A stretch of 64,000 bases of DNA, taken from Noviherbaspirillum sp. Root189. GTDB lineage: Bacteria; Pseudomonadota; Gammaproteobacteria; Burkholderiales; Burkholderiaceae_D. Shown here piece by piece: positions 17,472 through 25,401 of the stretch. The stretch lies in assembly GCF_001428545.1 (NCBI RefSeq), contig NZ_LMHZ01000045.1, positions 124,001 to 188,000 of the forward strand. The letters run 5' to 3'. Numbering within the stretch: position 1 is the first letter of the stretch; the number at the start of each line of letters is the position of its first letter. Under the pieces are notes generated by a model that had not been told where the DNA came from, ran no database searches, and worked only from the letters and a program-made list of their open reading frames with translations. Made by a program: the position numbers and the translations under genes.

Positions 17472-20051
17472 TTGAATAGCACTTCCATTGGCAATTTTGA
17501 TTTCCTTACCGGCGACGGCAAGATGCGCGCATTGATGCGCGAGCATGACTGGAGCCATTCACCGCTCGGTCCACCGCAGCACTGGTCGCCTGCATTGCGC
17601 ACCGTGACGGGCTTGATCCTCGATTCCAAGTTTCCAATGTTTCTTGCCTGGGGGCCCGAACTTGGTATTCTCTATAACGATCCGTATAGCGAAGTGCTCG
17701 GTGCCAAACATCCGGATGCGCTGGGCCGCCGCTTCGATGTTGTCTGGACCGAGATCTGGCCCGTCATCAGTCCATTGATCCAGCGTGCCCTGGCTGGCGA
17801 GGCGACCTTCAATGAAAACCTGCCGCTGCTGATGCTGCGCAAGGGACATGAGGAGCAGACCTGGTTCACGTTTTCCTACTCGCCCGCACGCGACCAAAAC
17901 GGCAACATCGCCGGCATGTTCTGCGCCTGCACCGAAACTACCGCACAGATCCTGGCGGAACGCCGGCAAGCCTTTGAACTGAAGATGGCCGACCTGTTGC
18001 GCGACCTGGACGATCCTTACGAAATTACCGAAGTCGCCGCAGCAGCGTTGGGACGACATCTGCAAGTATCGCGCGTTGGTTACGGAGAGATCGATCCAAG
18101 CGGCCAGTTCGTCTCTGTCGCACGCGACTGGACCGCGCCCGGAGTTCCCAGCCTGGCTGGAGAAACCCGTCCGCTAAATAGCTTTGGTCCCGACATCATT
18201 GATCATCTGCGTGCTGGGCGTGTGCTGAGGCTGGATAATATTGCAGACGATCCACGATCTGCCCCCTATGCAACCGGCTACGCCAGCATTGGCACCCGGT
18301 CCCTGCTGATCGTCCCGTTGATCAAGGTAGGTCGCTTGACCGCACTTCTTTATCTGCATGAGCCAGGCACGCGTCGGTGGACCAATGAAGATCAGACTCT
18401 GACAGAGCACGTCGCCGAACGCACCTGGGCCGCTGTCGAACGCGCACGTGCGGAAGAGAAGCGGCGCGCCGCAGAAGAGACGCTGAGTTCGCAACTGGCA
18501 GCGGAAGGCAATCGCCTGCGTGCCTTGTTTCAGCAGGCGCCGGGCTTCATGGCAGTGCTGCGCGGTCCCGAACACGTATTTGAACTTGCCAATGCGGCTT
18601 ACATGCGCCTGATCGGCGCACGGGACATCATCGGCAAGCCGGTACGACTTGCGCTGCCCGAGATCGAAGGACAGCCCTTCTTCGCCAGGCTCGATCATGC
18701 GTTTTCTACCGGTGAGCCCTTCTTTGCGCAACAGGAGCGCGTGGTCTTGCAGAGAACGCCCGGCGGTCCGGCGACCGAACGATTTGTCGATTTCATCTTT
18801 CAGCCGGTGATCGATACGGATGGAACGACCTCAGGGATCTTTGTCGAAGGCTACGATGTCACCGACCGCAAGCTTGCCGACGAAGCCTTGCGTGCCGCCG
18901 ATCGCCGCAAGGATGAATTCCTCGCGATGCTGGCACATGAGTTGCGTAATCCGCTGGCGCCGATCAGCAATGCCGCGCAGATTCTGAAAATGCTTAGCGC
19001 CGACCAGCCGATGGTGCGCAAGGCCAGTGACATCATCGCTCGCCAGGCCGAACACATGACGAGTCTGGTCGATGATTTGCTGGATGTGTCTCGCGTGACC
19101 GGTGGACTGGTCACGCTGGAAAAGGCGGTACTGGATTTGCATGATGTTGCAGCAGGCGCCATCGAGCAGGTGCGAACGCTGATTGACGCACGGCGGCACA
19201 GGCTGAAACTGGACATCCCGGACCACGCGCTGCTGGTAGTGGGTGACCGTACGCGACTGGTCCAGGTGCTGGCCAACTTGCTGAACAATGCGGCGAAGTA
19301 CACGCCGGAAGGCGGCGACATTCAACTCCGCATGTACGAAGAAGCGGGCAGGATCGTCGTCAGCGTACGAGACAATGGTGCCGGTATCGACGCCACACTA
19401 CTGCCGCATATCTTCGAGCTTTTTACCCAGGGCGAACGTTCCCCGGACCGCGCCCAGGGAGGTCTCGGTCTGGGGCTCGCACTGGTGCGCAGCCTCGTCA
19501 CGCTGCACGACGGCACAATCCAGGCAAACAGTGCGGGTCAGGGACACGGCAGCACATTTACATTCCGCCTGCCTCGGCATGACGGAGCCGGCGCCAGTGA
19601 GCAGACACGGACAAAAGGCGTGATTCCCGCGGCTCCACGCACTGGCCTGAAGGTCATCGTGGTGGATGACAATATTGATGCCGCGGATACGCTTGCCATG
19701 CTGCTCAATGCCGCAGGCCACCAGGTCTACGTTGCGTATTCAGGCGCCGAGGCCGTGCAATGTGCGAGGAAACAGAAACCCCAGGTATTCCTCCTCGATA
19801 TCGGCTTGCCGGATATCGATGGTTACGCGCTGGCGAAACGCTTGCGCGAAGAGGAAGGCTGTAGCGAAGCAGTGCTGATTGCATTGACCGGCTATGGCCA
19901 GGCTCAGGATCATGCGCGCACGAAGGCAGCGGGCTTCGACCATCATCTGGTCAAACCAGCCGGCGCACTCGAAGTCACGGCCTTGCTGGAGCAATTGACT
20001 ACCGATACCAAGGGGGATAAAGGATTCAGCAGAGGTACGGCACGGATATAG
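17472..20051 (+). CDS. PAS-GAF-PAS hybrid sensor histidine kinase with receiver domain
   Basis: 859 residues, no membrane span, so a soluble sensor. Layout: PAS-like (about 20-150), GAF (155-320), PAS (345-465), HisKA with H-box AHELRNPLAPISNAAQ (His489), HATPase (about 590-705, DNGAGID and GGLGLGLAL motifs), then a receiver domain (730-850) with phospho-acceptor Asp776 in FLLDIGLPDIDGYALA. The start is a TTG at 17472 with TTGGAG about ten bases ahead; homologues begin with the same DFLTGDGKMRALMREHDWS region, so a later ATG (17523) would cut the domain. No output regulator is adjacent, so the partner is unknown. Confidence 0.88.
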   Translation: MNSTSIGNFDFLTGDGKMRALMREHDWSHSPLGPPQHWSPALRTVTGLILDSKFPMFLAWGPELGILYNDPYSEVLGAKHPDALGRRFDVVWTEIWPVISPLIQRALAGEATFNENLPLLMLRKGHEEQTWFTFSYSPARDQNGNIAGMFCACTETTAQILAERRQAFELKMADLLRDLDDPYEITEVAAAALGRHLQVSRVGYGEIDPSGQFVSVARDWTAPGVPSLAGETRPLNSFGPDIIDHLRAGRVLRLDNIADDPRSAPYATGYASIGTRSLLIVPLIKVGRLTALLYLHEPGTRRWTNEDQTLTEHVAERTWAAVERARAEEKRRAAEETLSSQLAAEGNRLRALFQQAPGFMAVLRGPEHVFELANAAYMRLIGARDIIGKPVRLALPEIEGQPFFARLDHAFSTGEPFFAQQERVVLQRTPGGPATERFVDFIFQPVIDTDGTTSGIFVEGYDVTDRKLADEALRAADRRKDEFLAMLAHELRNPLAPISNAAQILKMLSADQPMVRKASDIIARQAEHMTSLVDDLLDVSRVTGGLVTLEKAVLDLHDVAAGAIEQVRTLIDARRHRLKLDIPDHALLVVGDRTRLVQVLANLLNNAAKYTPEGGDIQLRMYEEAGRIVVSVRDNGAGIDATLLPHIFELFTQGERSPDRAQGGLGLGLALVRSLVTLHDGTIQANSAGQGHGSTFTFRLPRHDGAGASEQTRTKGVIPAAPRTGLKVIVVDDNIDAADTLAMLLNAAGHQVYVAYSGAEAVQCARKQKPQVFLLDIGLPDIDGYALAKRLREEEGCSEAVLIALTGYGQAQDHARTKAAGFDHHLVKPAGALEVTALLEQLTTDTKGDKGFSRGTARI

Positions 20052-20165
20052 AGCGGTAGAGTGGGATAGAGCGGAATAGAATTGGAGTGCTTGTTCGCGG
20101 ATGCCTGCGTCGATAACAGCAGGCCCGGATGCGGCGAGAACGCCCGGGGCGCCTCGCCTGAAGGA

Positions 20166-20441
20166 TCAGCTGTTGACGGCGTCCTTGAATGCTTTGCCTG
20201 CGGAGAATTTCACAGTCTTTGCGGAAGCGATCTTGATTTCTTCGCCGGTACGCGGATTACGGCCAGTGCGTTCTGCACGTGTGCCGCTGCCGAAGCTACC
20301 GAAACCGACCAGCTGGACGGTCTTGCCTTCTGCAACAGCTTTGACAATATTGTTGATCACCGAGTCCAGTGCGCGTTGCGCAGCGGTTTTCGAGAGATCG
20401 CACTCTGCTGCAATTGCATCTACCAGTTCAGTTTTGTTCAT
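20166..20441 (-). CDS. hupB: HU-family DNA-binding protein
   Basis: 91 residues, the normal HU-beta length. Begins [20 protein letters not shown] and contains the GFGSF and [10 protein letters not shown] segments of the DNA-binding arm. The start at 20441 has an AAAGGA ribosome site; the frame is open 33 codons further upstream but without support. Nucleoid-associated histone-like dimer. A GC-rich hairpin (GGCGAG pairing with CTCGCC, 20133-20158) follows the gene but lacks a T tract. Confidence 0.95.
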   Translation of the reverse strand: MNKTELVDAIAAECDLSKTAAQRALDSVINNIVKAVAEGKTVQLVGFGSFGSGTRAERTGRNPRTGEEIKIASAKTVKFSAGKAFKDAVNS

Positions 20442-20738
20442 CGCATTCCTTTCAGAAAAGGAGCAGATTCTAACAAAAGAAATGGCGTCTGGCTGCGGGT
20501 TTGCGCGGAAAATTACTTTCTGGAACAAATAATTTCGCAATTGTGTTGGCTTTACCCTCCAATCAAGCCAATCCTGTGAGATTTGGCCGTTTTTGCCCTT
20601 ACCAACAACCCCGAATCTGACGGTCCGTTTCCTGCTGACAGAGACATGCCGACAAGGCTGCTTTTACGCCGCTTATGGTTTGATACCAGGATGCATCATG
20701 GTGGCAGAACCGTTTGCGTACCGGGCGATCTGTAGAAA

Positions 20739-20881
20739 ATGTGGTGTACGACTTTGACGTATGGAGATGGTCTCGGTCTCGGTCTTGCTATCGCAAGATG
20801 CACCATCGATGCGCATCGCGGCATAATCCATGCCTCAAATTTGGGCAGTGGTGGTGACCAGTTGATATATCTCTGCCTTCG
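20739..20881 (+). pseudogene. Remnant of a histidine kinase ATPase domain
   Basis: The translation reads GDGLGLGLAIARCTIDAHRG, then IIHASNLGSGG and a short beta strand LIYLCLRE. This is the G2 box and final strand of a HisKA-type HATPase domain (compare GLGLGLAISRSIIEAHGG). Nothing upstream in any frame gives the rest of the kinase; a stop codon lies immediately before, in frame. It therefore looks like the 3' scrap of a deleted FixL/NtrB-like kinase. The glycosyltransferase gene begins about 100 bases later. Confidence 0.65.
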
Positions 20882-20983
20882 GGAGGGAGACATTGAACAA
20901 GACGCGGCAAACACGATCACACGTACTGCCCGTTGCAGGGATTGCCCGAAACAGTCGCCATTCACAATATGAGCAGGTCAACG

Positions 20984-22117
20984 ATGTTGCGCATCTCTCT
21001 CGTTTCCAATGAACTACCACCTTACCGCGTACCGTTCTTTCAGGCGCTGGATCGCACGCCGGGCGTCACGCTGCAGGTATTGTTTTGTACGCGACGCGAA
21101 CCGAACCGCTTGTGGGAAATTCCTTCGCTTGACTTCGGTCATGAATTTCTGCGTGAACGGATCATCACGATTCGCGGACGTTATATCCATAACAATCCCG
21201 GCGTCGTGCGCGCGCTGCACCGCTTTGCGCCACATGTCGTGGTCACCGGCGGCTTCAATCCCACACACTTGTATGCCTTTGCCTATTGCTTGGCAAAACA
21301 TATTCCCCATGTCGCGATGACGGATGGTACAGATGTGTCGGAACAGGGCTTGGGCAAGTGGCACAAGGCAGTGCGTCGCCTCGTGTATGCACGCAGTGCG
21401 GCTTTTGTATCAGCAAGCTCTGGCGGTCGCCGCTTGCATCGCAGCTATGGCATTGCTGATGAAGCTTGCTTCCGCTCCTGCCTGTGCATTGATAATGCGG
21501 TATTCGCGAATTCTGGAAACGCACAGGAACGGGATGTCGATTTTCTGTTTTGCGGCCGGATCGAGCCGGTCAAAAATCCCATGTTTGCATTTGAGGTCGC
21601 CTTGCACACGGCGCGCAAGCTGGGGCGGAAAGTCAGCATCCTGTTCGTGGGCGCCGGCGAGCAGGACGATGCACTGAGGGCGTATGCCGCGCAACATGCG
21701 GCCCAGGTCGATGCGCGGTTCCAGGGCTTTGTTGCGCATGAAGCGCTGCCCTCGCTGTATCATTCGGCGAAGATCTTTCTGTTTCCAACTCTGTGGGACC
21801 CTTGGGGCGTGGTGGCCAATGAAGCCTGTGCCGCCGGGTTACCGGTGCTGGTCTCGCCACATGCCGGCGTGGCCAATGAGCTGATCGTACATGGCCGTAA
21901 TGGATTGGTGGAAGATCTCGACTCCGGCGCCTGGAGTACGGCAGCCGCAATGCTGCTGTCGGATCAATCAGCCTGGGACAGGTTTTCGCGTGCAAGTGTC
22001 AGTATGGCGAGCGACTACACTTATGCAAGCGCGGCGAGCGGGCTGGTGGCCGCCTGTCGCTATGCGACATCGGGCACCAGCCATCCATCACCCTCGATGA
22101 ATCACCGTGTCACTTAA
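20984..22117 (+). CDS. Glycosyltransferase, GT4-type family
   Basis: About 377 residues from the ATG at 20984, preceded by AGCAGG. Earlier in-frame starts (TTG 20933, ATG 20969) lack ribosome sites. N-terminal Rossmann half begins LRISLVSNELPPYRVPFFQAL; the C-terminal half has the nucleotide-sugar site VDFLFCGRIEPVKNP and the E-x7-E-type region FPTLWDPWGVVANEACAAGL. It transfers sugar from a nucleotide donor, likely to a lipid or polysaccharide. No other polysaccharide gene is nearby, so acceptor and donor are unknown. Confidence 0.85.
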   Translation: MLRISLVSNELPPYRVPFFQALDRTPGVTLQVLFCTRREPNRLWEIPSLDFGHEFLRERIITIRGRYIHNNPGVVRALHRFAPHVVVTGGFNPTHLYAFAYCLAKHIPHVAMTDGTDVSEQGLGKWHKAVRRLVYARSAAFVSASSGGRRLHRSYGIADEACFRSCLCIDNAVFANSGNAQERDVDFLFCGRIEPVKNPMFAFEVALHTARKLGRKVSILFVGAGEQDDALRAYAAQHAAQVDARFQGFVAHEALPSLYHSAKIFLFPTLWDPWGVVANEACAAGLPVLVSPHAGVANELIVHGRNGLVEDLDSGAWSTAAAMLLSDQSAWDRFSRASVSMASDYTYASAASGLVAACRYATSGTSHPSPSMNHRVT

Positions 22118-22147
22118 AGTTGAGTTGGGTCGCTTGGAGCAGATTTC

Positions 22148-22672
22148 CTATTGACGATACGCACGGTCGTTTTCGATACGTACCCGCCCACCCACGTACA
22201 GATCGGCCACATTGTCCTGCACCACGGTGCGGTAACTGCCATTATCCATCCTCACCCCAACCTGGTAGGCATCGCGCACCTGTCCGTTGCGCTGTTCCAT
22301 CTGGTTACCCACGACCGCGCCGCCGACAACGCCAGCGACAGTCGCAGCTTTCCGGCCACTGCCGCTGCCCACCTGATTGCCTAACAGACCGCCAACCACA
22401 CCGCCTACTACCGTACCGAGACCGATACCGTTGTTTGCGGCCGGCGCACCTTGTCCTTGTACAACCTGGATCGAATCCACGGTTCCATAGCTATAGGCAT
22501 AGGAAGGCGATGTGGCCGGGTAAGGCCTGGAAGGATAGGTTCCGGCCGGATAGCCACCCGCACTCGATGGGTAAGGCTGGGTAGCAACCGGACCATAACC
22601 GGGGCTTGCGCAGGCGGTCAACATTCCGGCTACGAGCAGGGAGGCAAGAGCTTTGGTAGCGAAGGCTTTCAT
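22148..22672 (-). CDS. Glycine-zipper outer-membrane lipoprotein (17 kDa antigen / SlyB-like)
   Basis: 174 residues from the ATG at 22672. The signal peptide ends in the lipobox MLTAC (Cys21), so it is a lipoprotein. A Pro/Tyr/Ser-rich linker follows (PYPSSAGGYPAGTYPSRPYP). Then comes the glycine zipper GIGLGTVVGGVVGGLLGNQV (about residues 85-130), as in Rickettsia 17 kDa surface antigen and SlyB/Pcp proteins, and a C-terminal soluble beta domain. It probably stabilises the envelope. Single gene, convergent with the glycosyltransferase. Confidence 0.88.
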   Translation of the reverse strand: MKAFATKALASLLVAGMLTACASPGYGPVATQPYPSSAGGYPAGTYPSRPYPATSPSYAYSYGTVDSIQVVQGQGAPAANNGIGLGTVVGGVVGGLLGNQVGSGSGRKAATVAGVVGGAVVGNQMEQRNGQVRDAYQVGVRMDNGSYRTVVQDNVADLYVGGRVRIENDRAYRQ

Positions 22673-22888
22673 GATGTGTTCTCGATAGAATTGATAGGCC
22701 AATTAAACGACAAAGCGCGATGCGACTCCAGTGTCGGCTCGTAATGGTTGCAACAAGTTGTATCCGGTGCGGCAGGTGGTATCTGGACTGGGTTCACCTC
22801 TGCACCCTTGTGCTGGCGCATGGCAATGCCCGCCGACCGCGCCATAATTGAACGAGGCTAATACCTTTCCAATTTGGCGTATTGACGC

Positions 22889-23821
22889 ATGGAATCAGCA
22901 AACCTCGCTCCTCCCGCCAGTGTTCTTTCGAGGCTGCGCCCGATGGTAGTGGGCGCAGTGGAACACTGGGTCAGCGACCGCGCATCGAGCAAGGGTGCGG
23001 CGCTTGCCTTTTATACCCTGTTCTCGCTGGCGCCGGTGCTGGTGATGGTTCTTGCCATTGCCGGGGCGATTTTTGGCGAGGAGGCAGCGCGTGGCGCCAT
23101 TTTCCATGAGCTGAACGGTCTCGTCGGGAAAGCCGGTGCAGAGGCGATTCAGCTCTTGCTTGCCAGTGTACGCAATCCGGCCAGCGGTCTGATTGCTTCG
23201 ATGTCGGCATTTGTTTTGCTGCTGGTCGGCGCAACCACCGTGTTCGGCGAGCTGAAAGACAGTCTCGATGAAATCTGGCATACCCCTCCTTCACGCCAGT
23301 CGGGGATCGTGGCCTTCATTCGTACCCGGATACTGTCGTTCAGCCTGATCCTAGTCCTGGCTTTTCTGCTGCTGGTATCGCTCTCGATCAATGCCGCGCT
23401 GGCGGTGTTGGAGAAATATGTCGGTGGTTATTGGGCCGACGCATCGGCCATTCTGCTGCCGATATCGTCCGTTGTTTCATTCGGTGTGATCACCAGCCTG
23501 TTCGCTGCCATCTTCCGGCTACTGCCTCAGGTAAGGCTGCCTTGGCGTGATGTGCTGATTGGTTCGCTGGTGACCGCCGCGCTCTTCATCATCGGCAAAA
23601 ATCTCATAGGCGCTTATCTTGGCAGCAGCAAAGTCGCAAGTGGCTACGGCGCCGCCAGTTCAACGATCGCCCTGCTGTTATGGGTCTATTACTCTGCGCA
23701 GATTTTTTTCCTCGGTGCAGAGATCACGCATCAGTACGCGCTCTGGTTTGGCAGCCGGCAAAAAGAGCGGACACGACCGCAGCCACAAGCGCAGTCCGAC
23801 TCGCACCCGCAGCCGTCTTGA
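22889..23821 (+). CDS. YihY/BrkB-family inner-membrane protein
   Basis: 310 residues with six predicted membrane helices. The family block RASSKGAALAFYTLFSLAPV lies at about residues 30-50 and GYGAASSTIALLLWVYYSAQ about 250-270, both typical of YihY (once misnamed ribonuclease BN). The last 25 residues are a basic, Gln/Pro-rich cytosolic tail. Function in the family is unclear; envelope or virulence roles have been suggested. Convergent with a decayed cyclase fragment. Confidence 0.88.
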   Translation: MESANLAPPASVLSRLRPMVVGAVEHWVSDRASSKGAALAFYTLFSLAPVLVMVLAIAGAIFGEEAARGAIFHELNGLVGKAGAEAIQLLLASVRNPASGLIASMSAFVLLLVGATTVFGELKDSLDEIWHTPPSRQSGIVAFIRTRILSFSLILVLAFLLLVSLSINAALAVLEKYVGGYWADASAILLPISSVVSFGVITSLFAAIFRLLPQVRLPWRDVLIGSLVTAALFIIGKNLIGAYLGSSKVASGYGAASSTIALLLWVYYSAQIFFLGAEITHQYALWFGSRQKERTRPQPQAQSDSHPQPS

Positions 23822-23842
23822 TGTCGTTTCTTCCCGGCCGGC

Positions 23843-24137
23843 TTATTTCGTTTCGAACGTCGTCACGCCATCCCAATCCGGACCCGGCGGATGCTGTCAA
23901 TAGTACGCAACCCGTTCGAGGCAGAGCTGGTAGAGGCCGCTCTGTGGATCGCCCGCCAGCAAGCTTTGCAATGATTGTTCCGCGCTATCCCATTGCTGGC
24001 TGCGCACCATCGCAAGGGTGGTGTGCCATTGGTCCAGTTCTGCCCGCGTTGCTTCGTCGATCTCGGACTCAGCGCAATCGGCTCGAAGATCGCTGCTCAA
24101 GCCTGAGGGCAATGTCGGTGTAACTGGGATCGCTCAT
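23843..24137 (-). pseudogene. Decayed C-terminus of an adenylate/guanylate cyclase
   Basis: Reading leftwards, one frame gives a tail typical of class III cyclases: ELDQWHTTLAMVRSQQWDSA, then the LLAGDP block and LERVAYY. An in-frame TGA (23897-23899) comes next, and beyond it the same frame continues QHPPGPDWDGVTTFETK to a TAA. PPGPDWDG is the usual extreme C-terminus of these enzymes, so the TGA is probably a mutated Arg codon. An ATG at 24137 opens a different frame (MSDPSYTDIALRLEQ) that ends near 24070, implying a frameshift as well. The catalytic domain is absent. It lies 56 bases after a cyclic-nucleotide phosphodiesterase gene read in the same direction. Confidence 0.65.
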
Positions 24138-24193
24138 TGTTTTCCACTGACGATACGTTTCCGTTTCTAGTGCCTTGGTGCCCTGGTACCTGC

Positions 24194-24961
24194 TCAGAAT
24201 TCGAACACGTCTCCGCATTTCAGCGCGCGAAACGGGCGCCCGCCCCCGCCCGTTTCCAGTTCCTGCATGATCAGATCTTCCTGGCCCGGCTTGAGATGGT
24301 AAATCAGGAACTCGATCGCGTCGTTCATCGCATGAATGTCTTCGATGAGCGAGGCAGGACAGAAATGCATCGACTTTTCGGCCAGCCAGCGTTCGGCATT
24401 GGCAAATGAACAGTCGACAATCACCTTGGACAATTTCACTTCATTGCCGATCGCGGTCCAGAGTTCCGGCGTCGATGCCATATCTCCGGTAAACAGGAAA
24501 CCGGAGCGGCCATTCTGCACGAGATAGGCCGCCGACCCGACGGTATGGTTAACCGCGTGGGACGTCAGGCGCCGGCCACCGAGTTCCACCGTGTCGCCAT
24601 GCCCGACCACCTTCCATTGCAAGGCCGGATGCGCGGCATCGGGAATCGCGGCGAAATCGGGCCAGAGGATCCAGTTGAACAGGTGTCGCTTCAGCGCGTT
24701 GATGATGATTTCGGTGGCGTGGACGACAATCGGTGCGTTGCGCCTGCCCTGTACGGCATCGACCAGCAATGCCAGACCTGCCACATGATCGAGATGGCTA
24801 TGCGTGATGAAGACGTTATCGATGCGCGCCAGTTGGTCGACGTCCAGGCCGGTGAGTCCCGTGCCTGCGTCCAGGAGGAGATTGTCATCGACGAGCAGGC
24901 TGGTGGTGAACCGTTCACGGCCCCCTATGCCGCCTGCACATCCAAGTACTTGAAGCTTCAT
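24194..24961 (-). CDS. Class II 3',5'-cyclic-nucleotide phosphodiesterase-like MBL-fold protein
   Basis: 255 residues of the metallo-beta-lactamase fold. The metal motif THSHLDHVAGLALLVD (about residues 53-68) matches the class II cAMP phosphodiesterase signature H-x-H-L-D-H-x-x-G better than the general HxHxDH hydrolase pattern. Further ligands are His in SHAVNHTVG, Asp in FTGDMAS, and a late His in LIYHLKPGQ. No signal peptide, so cytosolic. The decayed cyclase tail just downstream supports a cyclic-nucleotide role. No ribosome site is obvious before the ATG. Confidence 0.78.
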   Translation of the reverse strand: MKLQVLGCAGGIGGRERFTTSLLVDDNLLLDAGTGLTGLDVDQLARIDNVFITHSHLDHVAGLALLVDAVQGRRNAPIVVHATEIIINALKRHLFNWILWPDFAAIPDAAHPALQWKVVGHGDTVELGGRRLTSHAVNHTVGSAAYLVQNGRSGFLFTGDMASTPELWTAIGNEVKLSKVIVDCSFANAERWLAEKSMHFCPASLIEDIHAMNDAIEFLIYHLKPGQEDLIMQELETGGGGRPFRALKCGDVFEF

Positions 24962-25401
24962 CGCGCAATGCCCGGCCGGTCCGGGCGGAATGGTAAGTAC
25001 GGTGTAGTGACTGTCCGGGCGGTTTCATCCGGACCCTTGACTACCGCCGAAAGCATCCTCATGTACCGCCCTCCCTTTGCTTTTTTGAATGATTGTAGAC
25101 TGAATCGACTAAATTGCGGCTTTTTAGTCGTTACAAAGAGAGTGTGGAAAATTATGCTTGCTGCAGTGATACATTTACGCAACGCGATCAATTATGATTG
25201 AAAGCATCTTGTTAACGAATGTCTGCATCGATTCAGCACGCCTGAAAACGCAGACCACGGATCTCACCAATTGAGCAGCAATACGATGACAAAACGCCAA
25301 CACCGGATTTTGCGAGGCAGCGCGGGTTTCGCGCCCAAGGAGACCTGCCAGGTAAGCTCATCTGTTGATTGTATTGAAACACACCGTATGAACGGGACCA
25401 C
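24962..25401. other. Intergenic region upstream of the GAF-GspE ATPase
   Basis: About 440 bases between divergent genes, AT-rich at 25080-25210. It holds an 8-bp inverted repeat (25106-25130). It also holds a 39-codon frame (25286-25405, ATG with GAGCAG ahead) whose TGA overlaps the ATG of the next gene. That frame could be a translated leader but has no recognisable product. Confidence 0.45.
25106..25130. repeat. Inverted repeat in the phosphodiesterase / ATPase divergent promoter region
   Basis: CGACTAAA and TTTAGTCG are separated by nine bases. It lies about 145 bases before the phosphodiesterase start and 270 before the ATPase start. It could be an operator or a small hairpin; there is no T tract that fits a terminator. 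Confidence 0.4.

Noticed and set aside
20133-20158. GC-rich hairpin after hupB as a terminator
   Set aside because: The stem is plausible but no T run follows on the minus strand, so it was mentioned only in the gene entry.
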